Positions 11,554 through 23,043 of a stretch of 64,000 bases of DNA are shown here, one piece after another (position 1 is the stretch's first letter; each line of letters starts with the position of its first letter). Made by a program: the position numbers and the translations under genes. This DNA comes from Perilla frutescens (Eukaryota > Streptophyta > Magnoliopsida > Lamiales > Lamiaceae), in assembly GCA_026008535.1 (NCBI GenBank), contig BRKX01000019.1, positions 26,796,477 to 26,860,476 of the forward strand, in the 5' to 3' direction. Under the pieces are notes generated by a model. It searched no databases and was not told where the DNA came from. It was given only the letters and a program-made list of their open reading frames with translations.

Positions 11554-12013
11554 TGTAGTCGATCGATTTCTACAATTAATTTTGATGTTATGTTCGAGCT
11601 CTGGCAACCTATTTGATTCCTCGAGGCCGAAGAAGGGACTTGAAAACGAGATTAAACACGTATGTAGAGAATCAAATGAATCACTAGCTTCACTGTTAAA
11701 AATTCGAATCCCCCTGCTTTACTCCTTAGCTTCACATATATAGATGGAATTGTTAACCTCCCTTCCTAAAAACAAGGGATTCTCCCTTATCTCCAACAGG
11801 GTTTTGACCGGGTCTCGTCTATCTTTAAACGTCCCCTTTTTGACTTGGTCTCCTAGCCGTGAGCTCTATAATGACTCGGTCTTTATCTCATGTTTGTCAT
11901 CAATCATCTCGACCACTGACCATTGGGCTTCGATACACGTTTATTAGGCCCCAAGACCCTTGAATGTGTACGGGCCTTGTGTACTGGGCTTTTGATAAAA
12001 ATAAACCTCTACA
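11554..12013. repeat. Dispersed repeat copy, TGTAG...CTACA ends
   Basis: Begins TGTAGTCGATCG...TTCTACAATT and ends ACCTCTACA followed by gttgtcac. A related copy lies at 21056-21712 (starts TGTAGAAGTC...TTCTACAATTGAT, ends CCCCTACA followed by gttagctcc). Shared internal features are an early TTCGAG..TC..GG..CC segment, a late run of gggcc and 'actgggct/tttgggcct'-type text, and CTACAG at the end. The TG...CA ends suggest LTRs of an unknown, possibly non-autonomous element, but no partner LTR or coding region was found. Confidence 0.4.
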
Positions 12014-12085
12014 GTTGTCACTTATTATATTTGTAGTCATGTGTACTCAAATGAAATTAGTGTACTACAATAACCATAAGTTGTG

Positions 12086-12086
12086 A

Positions 12087-12126
<40 letters not shown>
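12086..12126. repeat. (AAT)n microsatellite
   Basis: About 13 AAT units at the inner edge of the right-hand GGTATACC array of hAT-like element 4. Confidence 0.95.
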
Positions 12127-12130
<4 letters not shown>

Positions 12131-12699
12131 GTTAAAAATTATTGGTATGGTACGGTATATCGTTATACCGTACCGTACCGATATACCGAAATACGGATAT
12201 ATATCGAAATATCGATATATACCGATGTACCGACATACCGATATATACCGAACTTTCGGTATATACCGTAACATTCGGTATACTGAATACCGGTATATAT
12301 CGAAAGTATCGGTATATACCGAATACCGCGGTATACCGAATATTCGGTATATCGCGGTATACCGAAATTTTTTAAATTTCATACCGTACCGAAAATTATC
12401 GATACGGTATCATACCATACCGATAACTGCGGTATATCGAAAATTCGACATTTTCGATATTTTTTCGGTACGATAAGTGCCGTATTTTGATATTTCGGTA
12501 TTTTTTCCCACGCCTAGTGTTTGCCAAACTCAGTTGGGCTTATCTATCATAAACTCAATTATCGAATTACTCATGAAAAAAAATTTAAAATCTAAATAGC
12601 TCGAACTTTTACAATCATTCGGCTAACCGTGAAATTGATGACTGCAATATAATTGCAAAAATGGAGCGTTACACGTGTAATTCAGCGTAATCAAACACA

Positions 12700-12800
12700 A
12701 GTTCATTTTTCTTGAAACTCTCGTTGATAAATTACAGTCAAGAAGAGTACTTCGGAGTAGGACTGAAGATGCTCGGTGATAAATCGCTAACCCCCACTCG
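12700..12800 (+). other. Putative 5' UTR exon and promoter area of the DUF2045 gene
   Basis: The coding start of the host gene lies just downstream of a good splice acceptor (ttgacag, ending at 13412). The first exon must therefore be non-coding and lie further up. A strong donor, ctcg|GTGAG, occurs at 12801, giving a leader exon that ends at 12800 and an intron 12801-13412. The transcription start is not visible. The sequence between hAT-like element 4 (ends 12516) and this exon is the only room for a core promoter. Confidence 0.5.
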
Positions 12801-13428
12801 GTGAGATTTCAGCTACTGTTTTATTTCCCTCGAATTGCGGTTTGAATTAGGGCGTTTAATTATATTTTATAGAGTCTAATTTGAACGAATGTATACAAAT
12901 TTTGTTCCGATGACCAAATTATTTCTGCCAGTTTGGATCATATCGGAAAATTTTGTTTCTGATGATCGGATTTGGCTCAATTCTTATGCTAATTTGAGTT
13001 GCTCCATCGTGATGGTGATAATTTTTCTTTTCGGAATTCTTTGGATCAGTTGGTGTGTTGATTTTATTGATTCGTTGTAAAAAAAGAAACAAACTGGGGG
13101 AATTGGAAATTTTTGTGATTAGTTTCTTATTTCATATGCGAATGTGGCCCTAAAAATTATGTTCTTCGGTTTGAGTTTCACTGAAGTTTGTAGATGGTTA
13201 GATTGGCTGTTGCTTTGACAGTTGATTGCTAATTAGTTTCTTTTACTTGATGTTCTTCGTGCAATTGTTTAATTCAGGCAATTAATTTTACATGCACAAT
13301 GCATTAGTGTTGAGATTATCATCTTGAAATATTGAAAATAGTATTTCCCACAAGATTTTCTAATACACTTTTTGCACATTATGTTATGTGGGACTCCGTA
13401 AAAAATTGACAGGATCGAGCTGTTGAGT

Positions 13429-16400
13429 ATGGTTAGGAAGCATTCCAAGTTGTTAGGACAAACCATATTGAACGAGGGGGATTCACCAGATGATTTGGAA
13501 ATGGACTCCAGCTTTTGGCATGACATCATTGACTTGTATTTTGTTCGGAGTAGGGAGTCTAGGGGGCGTGAGGATGATGATCTTATATTCTTTGTTAAAA
13601 AAATGGTATCTTTTGCCTCTATAAATTGCAGTCTTCAGTTAATCTTATGGAACAGTGGATGAGCTTTAGTGCATTTATCCATGCAGAATTTGGAGGCACA
13701 GAAACCCAGTGACAATATAGAAGGCAACTCTCCTTACTTTGTACGCAGGTGGGCACCTAAGGTAACTGGACAATAATTTACATTGTATTGATTGTTAAAT
13801 GACAATTATGTGTCTCTCTCTCTTATCTATGTGTTGGAGATTTTTTTTTTTTGAGGAAATATATTTGTTGGAGAATTAAGTTTGCTTTTCTTTTTTGTAT
13901 TTGTTTATTTAGAGGACTATTTCTGTACAGGCTTTGTTCTTTGCAATTATTTTATGCATCGAATCTCTCATCAGATTATTCACCTACTTAACATCTACAT
14001 GAATAGAAAAAAAATCAATTAGACGGTGTTCTCATATTGTTAAATCTTAGTTTGTATGGGTTCTAATTTCTCATGCACTGTTGCACGCATTTATAAGGAA
14101 CACGGAAGATTATCATTATTGAATTGTTATAAATTCTTAATCATTTTTGGTTCTGAACTATTTATTTGTAAATCGTGTCTATTAATAACATAAATTTTTC
14201 TCTTATGCTAATTTGAAATAATTGTCTCGGCACAGTAATTGGAAATGTTACATGTCTGACAACAAAAAACTTGAATTGATTCAGAGGCTCGTGCTATTTC
14301 ATATTACTTTCTTCCGGTTCTTAATTATGATATTGCATTGTGACGTGATGTTTCCTTGTCATGATCATTTAGACAATTTGGTTTCATATATTCAGGCATT
14401 TCTATCCCCTACATAAATTGCATAACTTGCGAAGCGTGACCTTCACCTTCTCTTTTTTGAATGCCATACCATGAATAATAAAATAAAATTTTGCTGAAAC
14501 CTAGGAACAACTTTCCATGTATTTATATTCCTTACTTTTGGTTTGTGTTCTATTAAGCTTTATGCATCTGTGCTTGTTCTATATTAAATTTAGACAATCT
14601 TATCTACTTCTATTTTATATGATGCAACTTTACATGGCATGGTGAGATATTTGTTTACTTTCTATTAGATGCAACTCATTTCTTTCGTCTTGCAGTTGGA
14701 TGAATTAGTTGGTGAGAGTTCAGTAGTTGTAGATTGGAGGCGCTCTTTTTATCTGAATTTAATTGCTCATACCTCCTTCAGTGTGACTGTAGCAATTTGC
14801 AGGTAATTCTTATCTTTCCATGGTCTACAGAAGTTTTTCCCGCAAAAAAGTTTGATAAGATTTGTCTCTCATGTTGTGTTTGATATTCCTTTTGCTTTTT
14901 TTGGCTGACGATATTTGCTTTTATCATGTTGGTCTTGGCCTGTGTGAGTTACAGATACAAAATTCATGAGATACAGAGGCTAATATGAGGGTGCCTACTG
15001 TTACCCAATACTAAGAAGATTTATGAATGGAACAACACTAAAAACTGATATTGTGTTAGGAGCAATCCATTTGCATAATTAGTAAAGACTAGTTGTGCTC
15101 ATTAACTGTTGGAAGTGTAGACTGTATGTTGTGAATATAAAAAATGTTAAAGGAGATATATTATATTTAACCTTCTGTATACCTGAAAGTGTAGGGTGCT
15201 TATAGGCTTTTGCTTGTCATGTTTGTTTTGGTTGAAACAAGCTGAAGTTTGAGAGTAATAAAGCATTCGGGGCACACCGGATGGTAAAATAAAGAAGTTT
15301 TAAGAGTTCCTTGGATCTGTTTAATCTCCGTTCCCATTTCCAGCTTGAACAACTCAAACTGAGAATTGCTTGTGATGGATGGCCCTTTTTTGTCTTTATT
15401 TACCGGAGAATGTTAATCTTCCTCTTAAAATTTTCAGATGAAAATTTAGTATTTTCTTTTCCCCTTCCAGTCATCAGGTCCTACAACAATATCAAGCCAG
15501 TCAAGGAAAAACTTTGTCTCCCATCTATAAGGTATCTTCAGTTCTTGGGGATTGAAAGTTTTTTTCTTTAATACAATATTTCTGCCTTTTTCCTTAAATG
15601 GGCGATTAATGAAGAAATTTTGGCCTGATTACAATGTGGGACCTTCCTTTGGAAAGAGATCTAATAAACATCTATGTTAGTTTTTGGCAATCAAAGTGGT
15701 CCATATGTCTTGAGAGGATGGGCCAGAGGATTTTGGTAATGGAATGAGGAGGAAGGGTAGATATATCTTCCAGTTGCTATACTGATATACTGATACCTTT
15801 ATTATCTTCAATTCAAGACTGGTAGCAATCTAAAGTATGATGGTGATTTTTAGACTTCTTGGAGTGAAAAAAATTACTTTCTTGAAATTTTCTATCAATA
15901 AGACATGCATAATCTTCCTACCTCTTGCAATCTCAGATCAAGAAAGTAAAGAATGCATTACTTCTTCACCATCTTTCGGCAAACCTTCCTTTTGCACTCT
16001 ATACTCCATTTTCTTGTTCTTTTTCTTTGTCCCCATTTTTGTTTTTTTTAAGAGAATTTAGTAGTCACTTCTGTTGACTTCAATGGACATGTTTTTATTA
16101 GATTCCTATAGACTTGGAGTTTGAACATGTATAATAATTTTTTTGATTCAAGGAATAAACGTCATTTTATGTTATTATTGTTAATGTTTTTATTGTTTTT
16201 TTATTATATATTTTGTGTATATCAAATTTTGTCTACCTCATAGGACCTGAGCGAACTTAACATATCATGTTTGACAGGTCGTGAAGACTGTATATGCATC
16301 TCCTAGTCGTATTAATTTTCATTTGGATTCAAGAAAGGCAAGAACCTCTCATGTCAAGCTATACATCTTATATGTTTATTACTATTGTTCTTGATTGTTA

Positions 16401-19400
16401 CTTACATGTGCATCCAGGAAGTAGAAACAGCACCTGCGTATCCAGATATCTGTTTTGCTGTAGATGATTTTGACTCCACTTTTGATGCAGTGGTAAGGTG
16501 CTCATTTATGATTCTACTTCCTGCATCTTTATTTTGCACAGTGTATTTTTGCTCTAGTGATTGAGATGTACTTCAGAACAGTTGTTTAGTCATTAATCAT
16601 CTCTTGTTTAGTGAATATAATATCTATCTAAAATTCTCTAGTACTAAGTCTTTGTATGGTGGATAATTATTCTGTTTTAGGTTTAGATTGTAACACAGTC
16701 TCTTTTTGCTCTATATATAGAGGAGTCTCTGTCATCAACTTATCAATAACATATACAAACCCTTTTCCCCAGATATATGTCTACTGTTTATTCCTTACAT
16801 TTTCAAGGGAATAAATATTTATAGGACTCAACTTTTATGCTATGTAAATTAGTTTATGCCTTGACTGGATAATTTTGCTAATCTTATATTTGTTCTTTAC
16901 CCTTTTATTGTGGCTGTAGTCGAACTGGTACCATATCTAATATTTTAATCCACAGGTCTTAACTGATCCAGACCACTGTTATGTCGTGTTGCTAAATGCT
17001 CATGACGGAGCAGCATTTCCACATGGGCAAAAAACAGAGCATAGCAGTTCAGATGTTTCTTCTTCTGAGAATGTTACAATTCCTGTCAAGACAAAGGACT
17101 CCAAGGTAGTTTGGTAGGAAATGTTAATAACAGTTTTTTCCAATAATAATCTTAAGCCCCAACAACTAAGATTTTTTTCGCAGATAAACCTTTTCTCAGG
17201 CTTTATCAAGTATCAAATGGTTCGAGAGGCATATGATGGTAATATACTTCGTTCACACTATACTCAATGTTATGATGTTTTATATGTAGTTACATATTTC
17301 CTCTTCACGTATCATCAATCATTTTGTTTGTAGCCAGAGTTTTAAGCACTTTTTCCTCAATTTATTTTTTTTATTCTGGTTTTCTTTTATTCTTTCCTTC
17401 TTTTATCCTCTCTCTGTTTTTGAGGAGTGAATCATGACCTCACACATACAAGGTGTCAGGCCACATGACACCACCACACCAGAAGAGATGGTGCTTTCTC
17501 AAGTTGATGATTGGCAGATACATTAGCTGACATTAAATTGCCTTTTAAGCTTGACCGGTGTATCTTACTTCGGGCCTGAATCTCTTTCCTCAACTGTACC
17601 AGGAACTTCATTACCATAATGTCTATCGTGGGGACTTAATTTTCAATTAGACTAGATGCTAGACCAGCATGCTTAATGATAGATAATAGGGATAAGGTTC
17701 AACTTGATACTCTTAACTATTTCCCTAGGAACACTTTGCTCCCTAAACAAATTTTCACCTCAAATTGATCCCACAACCTTTTCAAACATATCATATTTCT
17801 CCTTCCATTAGTCCCTTAAGAAACAATAATTGACGTCCATCAACCTAATTCACTAATGGGATTTGGAGGGTTATTTTAGCAGAATTAAATCTCAATTTCA
17901 TCCAGAAATTACTTCAAAATCCACAAGAAACTCAAAAAGATATTGTTCAACCTAAGCCGGCCAACTCAGGAAAGGTTTGTTAAGTTGAAGTATGAAAAAT
18001 CCAGAACCAGTTACATCTCTTCTGCATTTCAAATCAGCTGAAAAGGTCTGATGATTATACGGGTGTTATTTGAATGAAAAGTATCTGAAGTGGCCCTCCT
18101 GAAATTTGACACTATTAAAATATTCTGGTAAGCTTTAGCCCTTATGATAACTATTGATAGATTAAAGAAGGGGTGAGGTGAAAGCTGCCATTTAAAAGAG
18201 TAATTAGGGAATGAAGACACTCATTTTTATCACTATTCTGTAGAAAATTTGATGTCAAGCATTTAGACCTCTGTTTATCTTCTACTTTGCCATCTGCTAA
18301 TTACCAACTATTTTGAGTTTATTAAATCAGTTCAATTAACATGACTTGCACTATAAAATCAACAATCATAAAGTCTTCTTCCGAGATTTCGTCGAGTCCA
18401 TGAAGTCCACAAAACCTCTTGAAAACCACACTCGCAAACTCTTTGTCCCTCTTGAAAATTGAAATTCACAAACTCATCTTTGACTTGATGATGTGGTGGT
18501 TGACGATTTCATCAATTTCTCCTCTTGATGGAATTTCTTAATGAAAATCTGATATGAAAGGTGTGGCTTTGATTTGGGGTTTTTGTCACGTGAAACCCTG
18601 ACCTAAAGGCATGTACATAAGCCTCCGACGCCCGTTAATCAATTAGTTTGATGAACGTCAGCGGCCGTTTGGAAAGGGATTAACAGATGGATCAAATACG
18701 TTTGAAAAAGTTGTGGGATCAATTTAAAGATATAATTTGATAACCTGACTCTGTGCTACATTTTCTCAGCCATTAAGTTGCCACTACGCATTCTTTACCG
18801 TTGTAAACTGGTTTCAGTTGAAATAACAGACAGTTATTAGTTGATATCAGTTAAAAAATACATGTATTATGTCGTCAAATTTGGTAATATTCCTAGTCTT
18901 AGTCTTGTTAATAATTGATTATAGAACATGATCCTTGTTAAACTGCACTCTCATGTGTCAGAAAATTTGAGTTTTACAGTCTCTGGGTCATTCCTATTAG
19001 AAGTTGGTTTATAAAAAAAAGTAAATTGCATACATTTCAGTATGCATGTTACAAATATAAAATTGTCTTTTTGATCATCTTATTTATTTGGCCTAATTTT
19101 CCAGCTGGCAGGAGTGGGTTTGGAAGTCTTCTGTCTCTTGGTCATTCCTCTGGCAAAACTGACAGAATTTTCATGAAAGGCCCTGGAGGGCGTGGTGAAG
19201 TTGAAGTAGCTGTCTCTGGTGTCCTAGGTGAGTCGACAAATGCAATATCATCATATTTAAAAGTCATAGTATGAAAGACATTACTTATTTGGTTTTCAAT
19301 TGAGAACTATATGCAAGAATCATTTCACCAAAAGGCTCAGTTTTTTACTTCTTATGTTCCATTAGTTTACCCTTTTGGGTGCCTCAAGGAGATCGGAGAA

Positions 19401-20315
19401 AGTGGTGGACCATGAACTTATCTTTCCCTAATATTTAGGGTAAACTCTAGATACAATTATGTATGATTTGCTTGTTCTCGGACTAGCAAAGTCGCTTGGG
19501 AAAATTAACAATCCCACTGTTGCTCTCTGACTAAGACCGTTATTTATATTTACTTAGTAGATCCAAGCATCTTCCTAAGGAATACGATCGTCCAAGATTG
19601 GGATCGGTTCATGGCATATATGCTATTTATTGATATTTCATAAATAAATATAATCATCTACGCTGAGATGATGAAAGGAGACGAGCATCTTTTAATCTGT
19701 ATCTTATTTGTGGATTGACCATGGAAGATGCTGATATTATATCTTCTCCTGAAAGTGTAGCTCCTCATGTGACTTTAGTTTTGACCTATTTGCTTCTGTT
19801 GGAGCCTTTTGGTACCTCTAATACCTGTGCTGAATCCTTTTATAGTTAATGTGACATGCTTGTGTTTCCAATTATACAGATTCTGAATCTGTACAATGAA
19901 TTTCGCCGTTGTGTTGTAATCATTTGGAAGCAAGTTAAACTTCTTAAACTCTGCTCGTCTTCCACAGATCAAAGCAAGGTGGATTTAGGTCCTCAATCAC
20001 CAATTCAAATATCTAAAAAAGGACTTGGTATAGGTACTATTGTTCGCAAAGCAGCATCTGTTGCATCGACGGCGGCAAAGCAGGCATATGCTGCAGCTTC
20101 GTCACACGCGGATGAAGAGATGCTTCCCCTCAAGTGCTGTTTAATGTCAATCTCATTGCCGTGGGAAAATATTGCTCATGATCTTCTATTCAAGGTGAAG
20201 TGATTTGGCTCGGTTTTGTTTCCTGATCCTTTGGCACGAAACCAGAGAAGGGAAGATCTAACTAAGGTATCTTTCTACATATGAAATGCAGGGAAGTCCG
20301 ACTGTAAGCTTGTAA
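13429..20315 (+). CDS. DUF2045 / KIAA0930-like protein, eleven coding exons
   Basis: Conserved eukaryotic protein of unknown function (DUF2045, plant homologue of animal KIAA0930). Coding exons: 13429-13605, 13687-13761, 14696-14802, 15471-15531, 16278-16337, 16418-16492, 16956-17105, 17184-17238, 19105-19227, 19968-20194, 20292-20315. All phases join into one frame of about 377 residues with TAA at 20313. The start is the first ATG after the acceptor at 13412. Family landmarks: DDDLIFFVKK near residue 50, WAPKLDELV near 83, VDWRRSFYLNLI near 97-108, YASPSRI near 145, YPDICFAVDDF near 168, FSGFIKYQMVREAYD near 239-253, MKGPGGRGEVEVAVSGV near 280, LMSISLPWENIAHDLLFK near 353-370. All introns are GT-AG except the one after 16337, which is GC-AG. 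No signal peptide or membrane segment is evident. This is the only intact host gene in the window. Confidence 0.92.
17691..18750. mobile_element. Long inverted-repeat (MITE/MULE-like) insertion in the largest intron
   Basis: The left arm (about 17691-17870) contains AATTGATCCCACAACCTTTT, then TCAAAC, then ATTAGTCCCTTA. The right arm (about 18640-18750) carries the reverse complement, AAAAAGTTGTGGGATCAATT preceded by TTTGAAA and GGGATTAACAG. The arms are over 100 bp long with moderate divergence and enclose about 750 bp. Such an arrangement fits a Mutator-like or other TIR element without a transposase. I could not fix the exact ends or a target duplication. It explains more than half of this 1866-bp intron, the largest intron of the gene. 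Confidence 0.65.
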
Positions 20316-20429
20316 TCGTCAGATCTCGCGTCAAACTTCCCGATCGATTGGACAAGGTACTTGAAAATTGGAGTTCGCATGAAGAGAAATGTTGAGGCTG
20401 AGTGTAAATTAGATGTATCTTAGTAGTTT

Positions 20430-21055
20430 TATTGCAGTCAGTTGAATATTTAGTCTATTTTACTTATGTTTGGTCAGAATAATGGTCGATTTTTCTATCT
20501 AGCGAATTTGATTTTTTCTCACTTTAGCCGGATGTTGGAAGAAGGTTTTACCTTACACGCATAATCAAAATTATACGAGGCCTTATATTTTATACATTAT
20601 CATACGTGACTAATTTCATTGCATTCATGTTGAAAAATGTATTTAGCTCCGAAAATTGATTCCATTAGAAGAATTTATTTCATTCGTCTAAAATAAAAAA
20701 ATTACAACCAACTGCATACACAACCAGCTAATCTACTATGGTGGTTAAATTCTGAGGGGCATGTATGGCACAATCCGCGCATCCCCTTCACCCTTCGACG
20801 CACATGTGTTTTTGGGAAACCAAATGAAAAATCTTGTCAAACGAAATAAAAGAAAAAATCTCATCAATGAAGTTATGATGTAGATTTGGAAAAATATGTG
20901 AGAATATATCTTACAAACCAAGTTGAAGCTATAAAATTCTTTTCAAATCAAAGCCAAGATTTCTTTTGTAATCCCAAAAAAAAAACCCCTTATTAATGAA
21001 ATGTGAGATCTACTCAAAAATGGAACCACACGGTCAAAAAAACACTATGCACCAT
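20430..21055. other. 3' flank of the host gene, nothing recognised
   Basis: Includes the 3' UTR of the DUF2045 gene just after 20315. No clear poly(A) signal could be singled out among several AT-rich candidates. No ORF or repeat structure is seen. Confidence 0.5.
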
Positions 21056-21712
21056 GTGTAGAAGTCAAAAATTCTACAATTGATCGTTTCTTCGAGTTCA
21101 GGCTCCAGCGATCTGCAAGACAAAGAAAACACACGTGAAGCCGAAGGACCGTCAGGGGGTCGATGATTGAACGGACTCCGATGCTCAAGTCAGAATCAAA
21201 ACTACTAGAAATAATAGCTTAAAAGGGAATGAATGAACGATAAATCGAATAATAAACGGAAATCAAGAATCGAATAGATGAACTCTACTGCCGTAGAGTG
21301 CTGTGAGTATGTTGCACAATAGGTTATACGATGAAGGTTTGCGAATGAATCTGAAATGAATGTTGCGTGAGTCTTAGTTATTTTCTCAATCCCCCGATTA
21401 TGAAGATTATAGATATATATTGGTGAGCTTTTAACCGAATTCCGATATTTTGGGGATCTTCTCTATCCCTTTTAGGGTTTTTGACAGGATCTTATTTATC
21501 TTCAACGGATACTTTGACCTAGTCTCTTCCAGGAGTCTGCTCGATCGTAGACTCTTGTCTTAGACCTTAGACCTTGATTAATAAGGCATCGACTTCGAGG
21601 TGTAGATCTCGAGATATCGATCACGAGGTGTCGATCTATTCAGCTCTTTAAATCTTCAAGTGGCCATGGACCTAGTCTTTGGGCCTATGCAGAAATAGGG
21701 CCCCTACAGTTA
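21056..21712. repeat. Dispersed repeat copy, TGTAG...CTACA ends (longer form)
   Basis: A 657-bp segment with inverted termini TGTAG/CTACA, related to the shorter copy at 11554-12013 inside hAT-like element 4. The downstream text (gttagctcctcatt...) also resembles the downstream text of the other copy (gttgtcacttatta...). It may be an LTR with adjacent internal sequence. 21713-22240 contains near-repeats of 'ggtcctgagagagcttctga' and 'gagcagatcttgtggagctc' (about 21895-22060) but no coding sequence. Confidence 0.4.
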
Positions 21713-23043
21713 GCTCCTCATTACTTGATTCTTGTATTTCAAGGATCGAGTAATGAATGTCGATGTTCTCTTCAGTCATTATCTCGATTCAGCTCTCCGT
21801 TTAGATTCTGAATTTTCGTTGGCCTTTTAGACAATGCCCAGAGATGGGTCTTTAGTAGGATCCCAGATTGTAAAATCCCCTTTCGTGAGCTCTGATCCTG
21901 AGGGCAGATCTTATGGAGTTCCAGACCTGAAGTGAAGTCAGGTCCTGGAGGAGCTTATGAGGTCATGAGAGCAGATCTTGTGGAGCTCCAGACCTGAAGG
22001 TAGGTCCTGAGAGAGCTTCTGAAGTCGTGAGAGCAGACCTCGTCGAGTTCCAGTCCTTAGGTACGGATTTTACTTTTGTCGTTCCCTAGGACAACCCCTG
22101 TCATTGGATCAAGACACGTGGGCTTGGATTGTGTTGTCCCTCCTCCCCATGTTTCAAATCTCGAAGTGAACAGTTTCCCCTTTATCTTTTTCTCATAATT
22201 CCAAACGTCCCCTTTTTATTTTAAACATATCTCTTGTTAGTGCCATCTACACTAAAGTGTTCGGGATTGTCATTATCTATTTAGATATTATGGCAATTTC
22301 AAAAGAACACAAAATGTTTTAGTTATTCATGTTCGAATAACATGTTCTGCACATTTTTGTGAACATTCCGCTGCCAATCTGATTGAAGATCAAGACATGT
22401 ACTTAATCATGTTCAGAGACATGATCATGTACATGGTTGTCCAGAGAGTTTTCAAGAAACGTGTCATGCTAGATTCAAAGAGTTGAAGCTGCAGATTTAA
22501 GATGGACATTTCAGAATAGAAGCTGCCTTGTTCGTGATGAAGATCAAGAAGGAAAGAAAGAGTTCTATTCAAGGAAGACATTTAAACTAGGAAAGTCTGA
22601 TTTAAATAAGGAATTATTTCCTTGTTAAATCCTAGTCTAAATAGGACATCTGAATATCTTGTTTAGGCTATAACTGTTTCTTATAAATAGCCAGGGATTC
22701 AAACTAGTTTAGGTGACACGAATTTTTCTGAATACACAAAAGGGCTGAGAGTTAAAAGACTTCATATTCGAAGCATATAGTATTTAGGTAGACTAGGTTT
22801 GATCGGTTAGATCATTGTGTTTCTAGTCTGTGTTTGAAACTCACTTTCATACACATTTAGAGGAGTCTTGGGAGAGATTTCCTGTGGGAACTAGAGGGAT
22901 TCTAGGTTGTAAGGGGAGCTCACAATTCAGTTTAGTGAAAAAGGTTGAATCGGGTAGGAAAGGGGTCGAGTGACAGGAGTTTTCATGTAATAACCTTTAT
23001 AACCATTCAACGGAGTAGTAAACTGTTTCTCACGGACTTGATA

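Larger units (their letters stand above)
9829..12516. mobile_element. Large non-autonomous hAT-like element 4 (GGTATACCG type)
   Basis: A 2688-bp element flanked by a perfect 8-bp duplication, GTGTTTGC (9821-9828 and 12517-12524), with ends TAGGGGTGGG / reverse complement TAGGCGTGGG (9 of 10). Both subterminal zones (9840-10140 and 12140-12500) are packed with GGTATACCG, TACCGTACC and TTCGGTATA motifs, strongly palindromic. The 2-kb core is AT-rich and holds degenerate tandem units, two trinucleotide microsatellites and part of another dispersed repeat (11554-12013). No transposase domain is seen. It ends less than 300 bp upstream of the first exon of the host gene. Confidence 0.88.

Noticed and set aside
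12889..13080. 63-codon plus-strand frame before the host gene
   Set aside because: Falls within the 5' UTR intron, hydrophobic AT-rich translation without similarity.
19856..20203. Open frame with its own ATG near 19857
   Set aside because: Its second half is exon 19968-20194 of the DUF2045 gene; the first half is intron.
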